The translations under genes and the position numbers were made by a program. Below, piece after piece: positions 59,791 through 60,510 of a DNA stretch of 60,510 nucleotides; position 1 is the first letter of the stretch; each line of letters starts with the position of its first letter. The stretch is from Rhypophila decipiens (Eukaryota; Ascomycota; Sordariomycetes; Sordariales; Naviculisporaceae), in the NCBI GenBank assembly GCA_033297075.1, contig MU858263.1:1-60510 (forward strand). Reading direction: 5' to 3'. A model generated the notes under the pieces. That model was not told the DNA's origin, did not search any database, and saw only the letters and a program-made list of their open reading frames with translations.

Positions 59791-60510
59791 CTTTGCTAAA
59801 TGATCTGATGTCTAGCATCAGCTTGCTTAGGCTTTTCTGCTACCTATTCTCATCTGAAGTTTGGTGGGGACCTTCGAGGACCTCTCACGAAGTGGATCAA
59901 TATCGAGCTGTAATAGGATGATATTCTGCTTGCAAATAACCCTCGTCTGAATTTATGGGGGCCTGCGGTTGGATTCCAGCCACAGACCGATGGAAGAAGA
60001 CGCCGGTTACATCGAACAGTCCGTTTTGTGTCTTACTTTCTCTCACACTGGCTGTGCTACTATTGTGCCTTTTCTTACCATTATATCGTGGGAGAGGTGC
60101 GGGTCACTGCTCGTTAGATGTCTCTTTCTATTCAAAAGACTGTGACTGCCGGGTTTCCGCGTTGCATGGATGAATATTCTTCAAACGATGAAGGAGCCAC
60201 CTTCGCACATCTTGTGACTGTAGAGGACTTGGTACTGGTAAGCCTGGACGAGGCTGAAATTCAGATGAGAAAGGTACCTAGAACACATTTCACGATAGTG
60301 GATCGGTCGTCGTGCCACAAATTACAATTTCTCCCTTAAAAAGCTCTTGTGCATCTCCTTATTTCTACTCCTTCATTGGCAGCAGCGTCGTTACCAATTC
60401 GATGGAATTTTTCCCTCTGGATGGATGGATGGAATTTATTTCGCCCGGAGGCACTGAGCCTAAAGGGCCTATGCACGCTAACTACATTCGGTTCATCCAA
60501 ATCCGCCATT
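59791..60510. other. window end, no supported gene
   Basis: The short ORF at 60118-60339 (73 codons) has no recognisable feature. No other structure seen. Confidence 0.3.

Overview
The window is nuclear DNA of a filamentous ascomycete (Pezizomycotina). Genes carry many short introns (about 50-75 nt) with GTAAGT-type donors. Proteins include 2EXR/F-box-like families, subgroup-C (killer-toxin-like) chitinases, multi-LysM secreted proteins, an NCS1 permease and a fungal bZIP. Genes are separated by gene-poor, AT-rich stretches holding decayed genes and small non-autonomous repeats. The species cannot be named from the sequence; a Sordariomycete-like fungus is a reasonable guess.

Layout. 0.8-4.8 kb: two coiled-coil genes, at least one broken. 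6.8-8.5 kb: a secreted cysteine-rich repeat protein. 9.0-19.7 kb: chitin locus 1, a secreted seven-LysM protein (minus) divergent from a very large gene (plus) that I reconstruct as nine exons and 2137 residues. That gene joins a LysM-CBM18-GH18 chitinase to an S8 subtilase and a Cys-rich tail. 19.9-20.3 kb: a MITE in front of a 2EXR gene. 22.6-30.2 kb: an NmrA-like reductase, an NCS1 permease and a fused isochorismatase/amidase enzyme, the last two divergent across a promoter with GATA motifs; probably a nitrogen-scavenging unit. 30.4-37 kb: SINE-like and TIR repeats and two diverged members of an unknown gene family, one broken. 38.5-42.1 kb: a DUF423 membrane protein and an F-box-like gene. 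43.0-54.1 kb: chitin locus 2, a second subgroup-C chitinase (minus) divergent from an unknown secreted protein, followed by an F-box/ankyrin gene and a four-LysM secreted protein. 54.5-60.5 kb: an intron-containing tRNA, a secreted lactonase-like beta-propeller, a bZIP factor and remnants of a possible acyltransferase.

The main theme is two separate chitinase + LysM loci in one 60-kb window. By analogy with yeast zymocin and fungal subgroup-C chitinases, such chitinases are thought to act on the walls of competitors, while LysM proteins bind chitin. The chitinase-subtilase fusion and the unknown secreted partner at 48.5 kb are the strongest candidates for something undescribed. Exon coordinates were read by eye from splice signals and reading-frame continuity; they are not backed by transcripts.
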